A stretch of 64,000 bases of DNA, taken from the NCBI GenBank assembly GCA_964648115.1, contig CAZYME010000011.1:6729-70728 (forward strand). Direction: 5' to 3'. Numbering within the stretch: the first letter of the stretch is position 1; each line of letters starts with the position of its first letter. Below the pieces are notes generated by a model. It saw only the letters and a list, made by a program, of their open reading frames with translations. It did no database searches and was not told the origin of the DNA. The translations under genes were made by a program, and so were the position numbers. The stretch comes from CAZYME01 sp964648115. GTDB lineage: Bacteria; Pseudomonadota; Gammaproteobacteria; Legionellales; Legionellaceae. Below, piece by piece: positions 41,598 to 50,214 of this stretch.

Positions 41598-42884
41598 TTA
41601 GTAATCGGAAGTATTATGAGCAAAACGTTTTAGAGCATAATTTGCACGAATTACAGCGTCATCCATTGCCTGTTGTGGAGATTTAATACCTGCAAATATG
41701 ACCTCTAATGCCTCATCGTTGATTGCTCGAATTTGGTTTTGCGGACCTAAACGCAAAGCGGGTACTGCCTCATTGTTATTAACTAGTTCGACTTGCGCCA
41801 ATCTCAAAGATGGATGTTTGCTATCGCTAACAAGCTGCTTATAAACCCCTTTCGTTCCTAAAGGTAAATACCCCGTATTTTGGTACCAGCGCTGTTGCAC
41901 CAGAGGCTTGGCCAAATAAGTAAAAAATTGAGCAACTCCCCGGTAAACCTCCGGTGTTTGAGCTGCTACGGCCCAAATTGCTGCTCCACCGGAAACATTA
42001 TTAAACCGTCGATTACTAACATCACTGTCCAAGGGTAAAACATCCATTCCTACTTTGAAGGGCACAAGTTTGGATAAGCTATTAAATGCCCCAGAAGATT
42101 GGCTGAGCAAAGGACAGCGCCCACTGGTAAAAAGGATGGTTGCATCATCCGTTCGGCCACCATATTCAAAATAATGCAACTTTTGCCAACGCACCAACCG
42201 AGCTAGATGATGAATTATATGTTTATTATTATATGAAGCTTTTTGAGTAACCGCGTCGGCCATAGACAATCCGTGGGTTGCGGAGAAGGATTCTATCAGT
42301 ATCCATGACGGATACGCGCTAGTATAAGCACAAGAAAATCCCGCTTGTTTTAGTTTCGAAGCTAAAATTTCTAGCTCATTCCATGTACGTGGAAATGATT
42401 GTGCTGAATAACCTACCTTGGCAAGCGCATCTGCATTATAAAATAGGGCAGGAACAGAAGTATTAAATGGCATAGCCATTAAATGACCATGTTCGCTATA
42501 GAAGGCGCGTACTGCTGGAAAAAAACTGGTTTCTGGTAAGGTCAACCCCTCTTCCTGCATTAGCGCATCAACAGGCTTAATAATACCGGAGGGCTTTAAC
42601 ATCGTTGTCGTGCCCACTTCAAATACTTGGATTAAAGCCGGGGGTTGATGCGCTCGAAATGCCGCAGCAAAACTGGTTAACGATTCAATATAATCGCCCT
42701 TGTAAATGGGTTTGATTCGATAACCTGACTGACTACGATTAAAATCTTTTGCCAAAGCCTGTATCTCTGAGCCTGCGTCCCCAGCCAATGAATGCCAAAG
42801 TATAATTTCAATGGGTTTTGCAGACAACGATGTGAGAAAAAAACAACCTAAAACCCCAAGCAGCCAAGTGAGGATGGTCTTCAT
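41598..42884 (-). CDS. ugpB: ABC transporter substrate-binding protein, UgpB-like
   Basis: Periplasmic binding protein of the sugar/glycerol-3-phosphate class. A signal peptide (TWLLGVLGCFFLTSLSAKP) is followed by IEIILWHSLAGDAGSEIQAL, VFEVGTTTM, LMAMPFNTSVPALFYNADAL and FNNVSGGAAIWAVA, all UgpB-like. 428 residues. Its ATG overlaps the ugpQ stop by four bases, so the two work together: UgpQ frees glycerol-3-phosphate from glycerophosphodiesters. The permease and ATPase genes (ugpA, ugpE, ugpC) are not in this cluster. Confidence 0.9.
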   Translation of the reverse strand: MKTILTWLLGVLGCFFLTSLSAKPIEIILWHSLAGDAGSEIQALAKDFNRSQSGYRIKPIYKGDYIESLTSFAAAFRAHQPPALIQVFEVGTTTMLKPSGIIKPVDALMQEEGLTLPETSFFPAVRAFYSEHGHLMAMPFNTSVPALFYNADALAKVGYSAQSFPRTWNELEILASKLKQAGFSCAYTSAYPSWILIESFSATHGLSMADAVTQKASYNNKHIIHHLARLVRWQKLHYFEYGGRTDDATILFTSGRCPLLSQSSGAFNSLSKLVPFKVGMDVLPLDSDVSNRRFNNVSGGAAIWAVAAQTPEVYRGVAQFFTYLAKPLVQQRWYQNTGYLPLGTKGVYKQLVSDSKHPSLRLAQVELVNNNEAVPALRLGPQNQIRAINDEALEVIFAGIKSPQQAMDDAVIRANYALKRFAHNTSDY

Positions 42885-43633
42885 AGAGCAGTACCGCGGC
42901 TTGCCCGCGGAATCCAGGACCTTTGAAGCAAATCAGGGTAGTCACTAAACACCGCATCCACTCCCCAACTAAACAATTTCGCTGCCTGACGTTTTCGATT
43001 AACAGTATAAACATACACCACATAACCCTGCTGCTTGATGGCTGACACTCGTGCTGCCGTAGCGGCCCGGCGACTTAGGTGTACTGAAAAACAATGGTTA
43101 TCACGTGCTAATTGCAGCCAATTATCTTGCCATTTATCCAACAACAACCCTAATGGCATCTCAGGAGCAAGACTACGGCACAATGCTAATGCATCAAGAT
43201 CAAAACTAGACACCAAAGGTAATTTTTTATCGTGTGGCCAATAACGGTTAATCTGTGTCAGCACTGCGACCGTCGTTTGTTCAGTACTCCCAGGATAAGG
43301 TTTGATTTCAATATTTGCATGTACACCAGAAGCGATTAGCCATTGTATGGCATCATGTAACGATAAAATTTTTTCCCCAAGAAATTTTTTAGAATACCAA
43401 CGTCCTACATCAAGTGACTGCAAGTATTCTGCAGAAACCAAACCAAACTCCCCACGCCCATTACTTGTTCGCTTTAAATTTTCGTCATGAAAGATAAACG
43501 CCTCACCATCAGCACTTAACATGACGTCAAATTCAATAAAATGACAACCTAAGGCGTGTGCTTTTTCAAAAGAAGCACGAGTATTTTCAGGCGCATATGC
43601 CGAAGCGCCTCGATGACCTATAACTCGTTCCAT
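42881..43633 (-). CDS. ugpQ: Glycerophosphodiester phosphodiesterase UgpQ
   Basis: Hydrolyses glycerophosphodiesters to glycerol-3-phosphate and an alcohol. A cytosolic type with no signal peptide. Catalytic motifs are IGHRGASAYAPENTRASFEK at the N-terminus (His, Arg, Glu), EFDVMLSADGEAFIFHDENL near 39, and ANIEIKPYPG near 115. The family body ends near VDAVFSDYPDLL; the last 14 residues (QRSWIPRASRGTAL) are encoded by a palindromic repeat and are probably a graft. 250 residues. Co-translated with ugpB. Confidence 0.93.
   Translation of the reverse strand: MERVIGHRGASAYAPENTRASFEKAHALGCHFIEFDVMLSADGEAFIFHDENLKRTSNGRGEFGLVSAEYLQSLDVGRWYSKKFLGEKILSLHDAIQWLIASGVHANIEIKPYPGSTEQTTVAVLTQINRYWPHDKKLPLVSSFDLDALALCRSLAPEMPLGLLLDKWQDNWLQLARDNHCFSVHLSRRAATAARVSAIKQQGYVVYVYTVNRKRQAAKLFSWGVDAVFSDYPDLLQRSWIPRASRGTAL
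42886..42920. repeat. Family D palindrome fused to the ugpQ 3' end
   Basis: CAGTACCGCGGCTTGCCCGC then GGAATCCAGGACC. The same pattern (GTACCGNGGCTTGNCCNCGG then ATCCAGGA-like) occurs inverted at 61550-61600 and in 56086-56130. Here it encodes the C-terminus of UgpQ. Confidence 0.65.
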
Positions 43634-43639
43634 AGCAGA

Positions 43640-44338
43640 TTAATTTGCTCCTTGTTGTCTGTTAGATGCCACCTGCACTATTGCCGTCATGGTTAGCTCA
43701 TTACTGACCGTTAATGCAGGCGCTGCAGCAGGCATCACCATAGCATTCATCGCTCCTTTTTCTCGCAATATTTGTGGCGGAGGAACTGCATCTCCCTCAA
43801 TAAAGGTCAGGTTATACAAGCTATAATTTTGTCCAGCATACAACTTGTTAATGCGGGCCATTTCATCTCGTGCTTGGCCATACAGACGTTCGCGCAGTTG
43901 TACACGCGCTTGCTGCACTTCATCGATGCTAGGCTTAAATTCAACTGAACTAATCCCATACGTTGCACCTGGCTTACTTACCGACTTTGCATTTTGATAA
44001 ACCTTCGTCAAAGCAGACTGCACTACACGTGCTTGAGCCTGAACATATAGTTTTTCTAAACCAGAATTATCTTGAGAGCGATCAAACTGGGTTATATGCC
44101 ATTCTCCAGTAGCAATTTTACCTAAGCTATCCATCATGTCAGCGCGGGTTTTTACTAAGTCAGCGTTACTGAGCGAAGCATTGATATTCACTGTCAATAA
44201 AGCAGTTTGGGTGCTAACCCATTGTTTAGCAGCAACCTCAAAATTCACGGTATCCAACATAAAATTTTGTGGAGGATCTGTTGCATAAACTACAGAATTA
44301 ACTAAGAGTAGACAAAACAACCCGGCAATTTTTTTCAT
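43640..44338 (-). CDS. Exported SIMPL/DUF541-like periplasmic protein
   Basis: Secreted protein with signal peptide MKKIAGLFCLLLVNSVVYA. The mature part has TALLTVNINASLSNADLVKT, VQAQARVVQSALTKVYQNA and a C-terminal LTVSNELTMTAIVQVA strand, compatible with SIMPL (DUF541) proteins, although the match is loose. An upstream in-frame ATG at 44350 exists, but ATG 44338 has GGGAG at correct spacing and begins the signal peptide directly. 232 residues. It sits next to ugpQ, six bases apart on the same strand. Confidence 0.65.
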   Translation of the reverse strand: MKKIAGLFCLLLVNSVVYATDPPQNFMLDTVNFEVAAKQWVSTQTALLTVNINASLSNADLVKTRADMMDSLGKIATGEWHITQFDRSQDNSGLEKLYVQAQARVVQSALTKVYQNAKSVSKPGATYGISSVEFKPSIDEVQQARVQLRERLYGQARDEMARINKLYAGQNYSLYNLTFIEGDAVPPPQILREKGAMNAMVMPAAAPALTVSNELTMTAIVQVASNRQQGAN

Positions 44339-44478
44339 CACGTCTCCCATGTGATCAAACCGATTTAGAATATACTATAAAGAAAAATATTTTGATATTT
44401 TATCGTCTTTAGCAAGTGCATTGATTTAATATTAAAATCCGTCTATAACATGCATTTTCAATTACGGAGCTTAACCCT

Positions 44479-45555
44479 ATGACGTCCGTTGACATACCGC
44501 GTTCACATCAAACCCCTCAATCCAATCAAGATGACTTTCTTGATTATGCTTTATCGCACGGTTTTGGAGATTTACATTTCAAGGTTGATAAAGATACCGG
44601 TATGAAATCAATAGTAGCAATTCACAGTACTAAACTAGGCCCTTCTCTGGGTGGATGTCGTTTTATTGGATATCCTAACACTACAACAGCAGTAAATGAC
44701 GCTATGCGACTAGCTCGTGGCATGAGCTATAAAGCAGCTTTAGTTAATCTGCCTCTTGGTGGCGGTAAAGCGGTCATAATTCAGCCTCCAACAGCCTACG
44801 ATCGAACAGCTTACATGCATAGTTTCGGAGAATTCGTTAACGACTTGGGTGGGCGCTACATTACCGCTTTAGATAGCGGTACTCAGTTAAGCGATATGGA
44901 TATAATCGCTCAGCACACAACTTATGTTGCAAGCTTAACGAGTCACAATGGGGATCCATCGCCATCAACCGCTGAAGGCGTAATACGTGGTATTCAAGCT
45001 GCAGTCTCTTTCAAATTAGGAAAAGATAATTTAAGCGGCTTACACATCGCCATCCAAGGCCTAGGGCATGTTGGTTTTCTCGTTGCACGTCATCTGCATA
45101 ACTTAGGGGCTCGGCTTACAGTGGCAGATATTGCGCCTGGACTAGTAGAGCGTGCTGTTAAAGAATTTGGTGCGGAAGTTACCTCCACTGACGACATCCA
45201 CAAAATACCTTGTGATGTTTTTTCCCCTTGCGCATTGGGTGCTGTTATCAACGACACCAGCATCAATCAATTGCAAACTACTGTTATAGCAGGCGCTGCG
45301 AATAACCAGCTTGCTCATACTTATCATGGGCAACAGCTTCATGATAAAGGTATTTTGTATGCGACAGATTATGTTATCAATGCTGGTGGGCTTGTTTTTG
45401 CTGCTAGCAAATATTTACATACACCTGAGCATTTGGTTAACCAGCAGATTGATGGAATTGGCACCTCTTTATTGGAGATTTTTACCCGTTCCGCGAAGGA
45501 AAATCGCCCAGTAAGTGAAATTGCTGACACTATGGCACAAGAAAAACTTGCTTAA
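44479..45555 (+). CDS. Leucine/valine/phenylalanine dehydrogenase
   Basis: NAD-dependent oxidative deaminase of branched-chain or aromatic amino acids (Glu/Leu/Phe/Val dehydrogenase family). Substrate-side motif GPSLGGCRFIGYPN is near residue 54, the catalytic Lys region LVNLPLGGGKAVI near 94, and DSGTQLSDMD near 134. The Rossmann motif IAIQGLGHVGFLVARHL is near 195, followed by DVFSPCALGAVIND. 358 residues, with GGAG upstream. It opens a catabolic cluster with an O-methyltransferase and the tyrosine pathway genes. Leucine dehydrogenase is the best single guess. Confidence 0.88.
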   Translation: MTSVDIPRSHQTPQSNQDDFLDYALSHGFGDLHFKVDKDTGMKSIVAIHSTKLGPSLGGCRFIGYPNTTTAVNDAMRLARGMSYKAALVNLPLGGGKAVIIQPPTAYDRTAYMHSFGEFVNDLGGRYITALDSGTQLSDMDIIAQHTTYVASLTSHNGDPSPSTAEGVIRGIQAAVSFKLGKDNLSGLHIAIQGLGHVGFLVARHLHNLGARLTVADIAPGLVERAVKEFGAEVTSTDDIHKIPCDVFSPCALGAVINDTSINQLQTTVIAGAANNQLAHTYHGQQLHDKGILYATDYVINAGGLVFAASKYLHTPEHLVNQQIDGIGTSLLEIFTRSAKENRPVSEIADTMAQEKLA

Positions 45556-45572
45556 GATATGGCTATAATTTG

Positions 45573-46235
45573 ATGAAGCACTTAAGTTTGACACCTGCTT
45601 TGTATGATTACATGCTGGATGTTTCATTGCATGAACATCCAGCATTAAAAGCACTGCGAGACGATACAGCTAAAATGTCGCTGGCAAACATGCAGGTAGC
45701 TCCTGAGCAAGCACAGTTTATGCAATTTCTGATTCGTTTAATAAAAGCGAAAAACATATTGGAATTGGGGACTTTTGCTGGGTATAGTGCATTAGCTATG
45801 GCGTTGGCTATGCCAGAAGATGGCCATCTTATTACCTGTGATATTAATAGCGAATGGACGTGTAACGCGCCCTTTTTCTGGAAGCAAGCTAATCAGGAAA
45901 AAAAAATCGACTTGCGTTTAGCCCCAGCGCTGGAAACATTGCATCAGCTGCTGAAAGAAGGACGCGAGCATTCGTTTGATTTTATCTTTATCGACGCTGA
46001 CAAAACGAATTATGTGAACTATTATGAACTGGCTCTTCAATTACTACATCCCTCAGGCCTTATTGCTATCGACAATGTGCTTTGGGAGGGTAAAGTTATT
46101 GACCCGCAAGAGATAGGTGGGCAAACACGCGAAATCCGCAAATTGAATGAGCTTATAAAGCAAGATAGTCGAGTACACACAAGCATGCTACCCATTGCAG
46201 ATGGGCTGTTTTTAATACAACTTAAAGATACTTGA
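45573..46235 (+). CDS. SAM-dependent O-methyltransferase (caffeoyl-CoA OMT-like)
   Basis: Class I methyltransferase of the CCoAOMT/COMT-like bacterial group. SAM motif ILELGTFAGYSALAMALAMP is near residue 60, HLITCDINSEW follows, the catalytic and metal segment is DFIFIDADKTNYVNYYE near 137, and LLHPSGLIAIDNVLWEGKV near 160. About 220 residues. ATG at 45573 is preferred to the TTG one codon earlier. It lies 17 bases after the leucine dehydrogenase gene, so probably one operon. Acceptor unknown. Confidence 0.85.
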   Translation: MKHLSLTPALYDYMLDVSLHEHPALKALRDDTAKMSLANMQVAPEQAQFMQFLIRLIKAKNILELGTFAGYSALAMALAMPEDGHLITCDINSEWTCNAPFFWKQANQEKKIDLRLAPALETLHQLLKEGREHSFDFIFIDADKTNYVNYYELALQLLHPSGLIAIDNVLWEGKVIDPQEIGGQTREIRKLNELIKQDSRVHTSMLPIADGLFLIQLKDT

Positions 46236-46297
46236 GTGAGTAAACTCCGCGGTCCTGGTCGCGGGATTTGATAGTAGTTTAGATAAGGAGCGTCGTA

Positions 46298-47347
46298 ATG
46301 ATTAAAGACACACAAGAAAATCCATGTGGCCTGGAAGGATTTGCTTTTCTTGAGTTCTCGGGATCCGACAAGGAAATGATAAAACGTCAATTTCTTTCGA
46401 TGGGATTTCAACTTACGGCTACTCATGCAGAACAAGATATAAGCCTTTATCAACAGGGTACTATTCAATTTATTATCAATAACGCCAGTGATTGCCAAGC
46501 ACATAGACATGCTGAAATACATGGGACCGGCGCTTGTGCGATGGGGTTTAAAGTAAAAGATGCAGCGCTTGCGTATGAATATGCCATTAATCATGGTGGC
46601 ATCCCTTTTAATGATAAAGAACATACTAATCACGGTCTGCTTGCTATAGAGGCTATTGGTGGTAGCGTTATATATTTTGTCGATGCTCAGCATCAGCCTT
46701 TTGCCAATCAATGGGCAGAAAATCTTAAGCCGGTTTCTGGGCAAGACTCAACAGGATTGATGTTTATCGATCACATTACCCATAATGTCTACCGGGGTAA
46801 CATGGATAAGTGGGCTCGTTTTTATGAGTCCATTTTTAACTTTAGTGAAATTCGCTACTTCGATATTACAGGTAAACTGACGGGCCTCACTAGCCGGGCC
46901 ATGGCTAGTCCTTGCGGAAATATTAAAATTCCTTTGAACGAGTCAAAAGATGATCGCTCTCAAATTGAAGAATTCTTACATGAATACCGGGGTGAAGGGA
47001 TTCAACACATTGCCTTGAGCTCTGACAATATTTACCACACTGTGAATGTCTTAAGAAAGCAAGGGGTTCGCTTTCTAGATGTCCCAGATACCTATTATGA
47101 AATGATTAATGACCGCGTTCCTTGGCACCAAGAACCATTGGCTCAATTACAAGAGGAACGAATTTTGATTGATGGGGAAAAAGATCCTCAATTCGGATTA
47201 TTATTACAAATTTTTACCGAAAACATATTTGGCCCCGTATTTTTTGAAGTTATTCAACGACGTGGCAACCAAGGATTTGGCGAAGGAAATTTCCAAGCAT
47301 TGTTTGAGGCAATTGAACGTGACCAAATGAGGCGTGGAACATTATAG
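46298..47347 (+). CDS. hpd: 4-hydroxyphenylpyruvate dioxygenase (legiolysin homologue)
   Basis: Fe(II) dioxygenase converting 4-hydroxyphenylpyruvate to homogentisate. Two vicinal-oxygen-chelate domains. The iron ligands lie in the C-terminal half: His in FIDHITHNVYRG near 155, His in GIQHIALSSDNIY near 235, and Glu in GPVFFEVIQRRGNQGFGEGN near 320. 349 residues with a good ribosome site (AAGGAG). In Legionella this enzyme (Lly) underlies brown pyomelanin pigment and haemolysis. First of hpd-fahA-maiA. Confidence 0.95.
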   Translation: MIKDTQENPCGLEGFAFLEFSGSDKEMIKRQFLSMGFQLTATHAEQDISLYQQGTIQFIINNASDCQAHRHAEIHGTGACAMGFKVKDAALAYEYAINHGGIPFNDKEHTNHGLLAIEAIGGSVIYFVDAQHQPFANQWAENLKPVSGQDSTGLMFIDHITHNVYRGNMDKWARFYESIFNFSEIRYFDITGKLTGLTSRAMASPCGNIKIPLNESKDDRSQIEEFLHEYRGEGIQHIALSSDNIYHTVNVLRKQGVRFLDVPDTYYEMINDRVPWHQEPLAQLQEERILIDGEKDPQFGLLLQIFTENIFGPVFFEVIQRRGNQGFGEGNFQALFEAIERDQMRRGTL

Positions 47348-47359
47348 AAGGAATATGGT

Positions 47360-48352
47360 ATGAAATTAGCCACTCTTAAAACAACAAATTGTCGCGATGG
47401 TGAACTATGCGTGGTCAGCAAAGATTTGACAGTTGCTTATTGTGTTCCCCAAATTGTGCCTACCCTGCAAAATGCGCTTGAAAACTGGTCTACATTTGAA
47501 CCGCAATTGAACCAGATTTATCAACAATTAAATGCTGGTGAATTACGGGATGTTTTTAATTTTGATTCAACGCTTATGGCATCTCCTTTACCCCGAGCTT
47601 ATCAATGGGCGGATGGTAGTGCCTATGTCAATCATGTTGAGTTAGTCAGGAAAGCCCGTGGAGCAGAAATGCCTTCGAATTTTTGGACAGACCCTTTAAT
47701 GTATCAAGGAGGCTCTGACGCTTTTCTAGGGCCACGCGATCCAATTCTTGCCACTGATGAGTCATTCGGAATTGATTTTGAATCCGAGGTCGCTATTATT
47801 ACAGATGACGTACCTATGGGAATTAACGCTGATGAGGCCGGGCAACATATCCGTTTATTGATGTTGGTCAACGACGTTTCTCTGCGTAACCTGATACCCA
47901 ATGAATTAGCCAAGGGCTTTGGTTTTTTCCAATCAAAGCCAGCCAGTAGTTTTTCTCCTGTTGCAGTGACACCTGATGAGTTAGGGTCACATTGGGATGG
48001 CAAGCGCCTACATTTACCTTTATACAGCTACTTGAATGGCGAATTGTTTGGCCAACCCAACGCAGGCGAAGACATGACATTCTCTTTTCCTGAACTGATT
48101 GCCCACGCAGCTAAAACTAGAAACTTAAGCTCTGGTACAATTATTGGATCTGGCACTGTCTCCAATCTTGACCGCAGCAAAGGCTCATCTTGCATTGCCG
48201 AAAAACGCATGCTAGAAACGCTCGCAGATGGTAAACCCTCAACATCGTTCATGCGCTTTGGTGACACCATACGCATTGAAATGAGTAATGAGCATGGGCA
48301 ATGCATATTTGGAGCGATTGAACAGCAAGTTCGCAAGCCTGCTGAGGTGTGA
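47360..48352 (+). CDS. fahA: Fumarylacetoacetase (FAH family)
   Basis: Cleaves fumarylacetoacetate to fumarate and acetoacetate, the last step of tyrosine degradation. Motifs: DGSAYVNHVELVRKARGAEM near residue 77, ESEVAIITDDVPMG with metal-binding Glu near 138, LVNDVSLRNLIPNELAKGFG near 170 and SGTIIGSGTVSN near 255. 330 residues, the shorter bacterial form. It sits 12 bases after hpd and two bases before maiA. Confidence 0.93.
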   Translation: MKLATLKTTNCRDGELCVVSKDLTVAYCVPQIVPTLQNALENWSTFEPQLNQIYQQLNAGELRDVFNFDSTLMASPLPRAYQWADGSAYVNHVELVRKARGAEMPSNFWTDPLMYQGGSDAFLGPRDPILATDESFGIDFESEVAIITDDVPMGINADEAGQHIRLLMLVNDVSLRNLIPNELAKGFGFFQSKPASSFSPVAVTPDELGSHWDGKRLHLPLYSYLNGELFGQPNAGEDMTFSFPELIAHAAKTRNLSSGTIIGSGTVSNLDRSKGSSCIAEKRMLETLADGKPSTSFMRFGDTIRIEMSNEHGQCIFGAIEQQVRKPAEV

Positions 48353-48353
48353 T

Positions 48354-48986
48354 ATGAACCTTTACGATTATTACCGTTCTACTGCGTGTTACAGGGTACG
48401 TATTGCATTAAATTTTAAAAATATAAGCTATACAACGCTTGCAGTGCATTTGGTTAATAATGGTGGTGAGCAAAACTCTCCTGAGTATCTCAAACATAAT
48501 CCTCAAGGATTAGTTCCCACACTAGAAGAAAATGGGCATATTTTAAGACAATCATTAGCTATTATCGAATATTTAGAAGAGATAAACCCAACCCCACCAT
48601 TATTGCCACAACATCCCCTAGAACGCGCGCAAGTAAGATCTTTAGCGATGATTATTGCGTGCGATATGCATCCCCTTAATAATCTACGCGTATTACAACA
48701 ATTACGTAGTCAATTTGAAGCAACCGAGGCACAGGTAACCGAATGGTATCACCTCTGGTTAAAAAAAGGCTTTGATGCTATCGAAAAACAACTAGGGGAA
48801 TTACCACGTAAAAACCCTGTTTGTCAGGGCCAAAACATTAGTGTGGCTGATGTTTGCTTGATACCTCAGGTATACAATGCCAAGCGCTTTAATTTTTCAA
48901 TGGAAAATTATCCGTTGATTAATGAAATCAACGATTACTGCCTTACTAATCCAGCATTTAGTAGCGCAGCACCTAGGGTTGGATAG
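48354..48986 (+). CDS. maiA: Maleylacetoacetate isomerase (zeta-class GST)
   Basis: Isomerises maleylacetoacetate to fumarylacetoacetate with glutathione. The zeta-class active site is YYRSTACYRVRIALN, here with Ala after the Ser-Thr pair where the family often has Ser-Cys. NPQGLVPTLEENGHILRQSL and AIIEYLEEINPTPPLLP are intact, and the C-terminal helical domain has ISVADVCLIPQVYNAKRF. The frame is open inside fahA, but ATG at 48354, just past the fahA stop with GAGGTG upstream, begins the family N-terminus. 210 residues. Homogentisate dioxygenase is not in this cluster. Confidence 0.94.
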   Translation: MNLYDYYRSTACYRVRIALNFKNISYTTLAVHLVNNGGEQNSPEYLKHNPQGLVPTLEENGHILRQSLAIIEYLEEINPTPPLLPQHPLERAQVRSLAMIIACDMHPLNNLRVLQQLRSQFEATEAQVTEWYHLWLKKGFDAIEKQLGELPRKNPVCQGQNISVADVCLIPQVYNAKRFNFSMENYPLINEINDYCLTNPAFSSAAPRVG

Positions 48987-49065
48987 CAATTATAGTCCTT
49001 CTCCCCTTGAGGGGAGAGGAACCTAATATGGCTTTCCGTTTAGGCGGCATGAACAGTGACCTAAA

Positions 49066-49473
49066 TCATCGCCCAGCAAACATATAAAAGCCCCTGGTTA
49101 TCAGGTAAATACCTATAATAGCCATGATAACCGCTATTATGTAATATCCAGACCCGGCAGCCAATTTTTTAGTTCTCTCTACCATTAATTCTGGAAATGC
49201 TAGCCAGATGATTGAGCGAATTAAAACAACCCAGCACAGGATAGTGACAACAACTCTAGGTTCCCATACCCAGAAATTATGAATAATTACCAAAAAAAGG
49301 CCAAGCATTAGCCCACCAGCCGAGGAGAAAAATATTCCACTATTTACGGCTTTCATATTACGCACCATTTCACGGTAAAATTTTACCCGGCTTAGAAATA
49401 CAATTGCCATAATCAACAGATACAGACCAAAAATTTGCTCAATTACAACACTATGAAAAAATGGCCCAAACAT
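49066..49473 (-). CDS. Four-helix integral membrane protein of unknown function
   Basis: Four predicted membrane helices in 135 residues: IFGLYLLIMAIVFLS, GIFFSSAGGLMLGLFLVIIH, VVVTILCWVVLIRSIIWLA and YYIIAVIMAIIGIYLITRGF. A basic loop KFYREMVRNMKAV separates the first two helices. It resembles short uncharacterised membrane proteins of gammaproteobacteria; no substrate or partner is indicated. Convergent with maiA, no operon partner. Confidence 0.7.
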   Translation of the reverse strand: MFGPFFHSVVIEQIFGLYLLIMAIVFLSRVKFYREMVRNMKAVNSGIFFSSAGGLMLGLFLVIIHNFWVWEPRVVVTILCWVVLIRSIIWLAFPELMVERTKKLAAGSGYYIIAVIMAIIGIYLITRGFYMFAGR

Positions 49474-49579
49474 ACTATCCTCCTTGATTGTTGTAGAATT
49501 ACCATTAAAAACTGTTTCTATTTGAATTGCAAATCACACAAAATAAACAGTCAACCCACGTTTTTTTTAACCACAGTCG

Positions 49580-50140
49580 CTAAAACCAAGCCTTTTTTAG
49601 CTGCACGGTCTCTACTCCATTAGCAGCATGCTGAAGCATTTTCCAAGTATTCTCACAGCGTTGTACATGCCCGATTAATGTTGTTTGCCTTTCACAACGA
49701 TATCGCACGGGCAATCCATCATAGGATTCACTCGTCTCTATCGCTTGGCATTTCTCACCATTGATTAACTCAACTGCCCAAGGGTATGCACGCGACATAT
49801 CTAAGGTTTCATGGTGGCTGTTGTCTAAAGGGCTTGCTACCGTTATTTGTATACCTTGTGTTGACCATGGTGACTCAGGACATACGGCATTTAAATGCGA
49901 CCCGAAACGTTGAACAAAACATGGGTCATAGGTTTTGCCTTCAGCAACACACCGCCAAGCATCTTCACGCTTAATTAATTGAGACTGTGAGGAACATTCA
50001 CCGGTTTTTTTAGAAACAATCGTCAAGGGCAGCTGATTTGCCCCTTCGGTCAATGGTCTATAAAAATTCAGTTCAGTATCATCAGCAAATAAGGGGGCTA
50101 CCCATAAAATAGCAAAAAACCAAATAACTTCTCTCCGCAT
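49580..50140 (-). CDS. Secreted hypothetical protein, 186 residues
   Basis: A signal peptide (VIWFFAILWVAPLFADD) leads a soluble periplasmic protein. The core has paired Cys suited to disulfides: TGECSSQSQ, EDAWRCVAEGKTYDPCF, LNAVCPES, GEKCQAIETS, RYRCER and RCENTW. The AWRC...YDPCF pattern occurs in other uncharacterised secreted proteins. Divergent from asnS. Function unknown. Confidence 0.7.
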   Translation of the reverse strand: MRREVIWFFAILWVAPLFADDTELNFYRPLTEGANQLPLTIVSKKTGECSSQSQLIKREDAWRCVAEGKTYDPCFVQRFGSHLNAVCPESPWSTQGIQITVASPLDNSHHETLDMSRAYPWAVELINGEKCQAIETSESYDGLPVRYRCERQTTLIGHVQRCENTWKMLQHAANGVETVQLKKAWF

Positions 50141-50214
50141 TGTTCCCTCCCTGTTTTTATTTAGTGTATTATCCTGCTACAAAATTACCGTATATTTCAA
50201 TTCCGGAGTACATG

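Noticed and set aside
46037..46744. A 235-codon open frame on the minus strand across the O-methyltransferase and hpd genes
   Set aside because: Both plus-strand genes have full catalytic motifs; the antisense product is composition noise.
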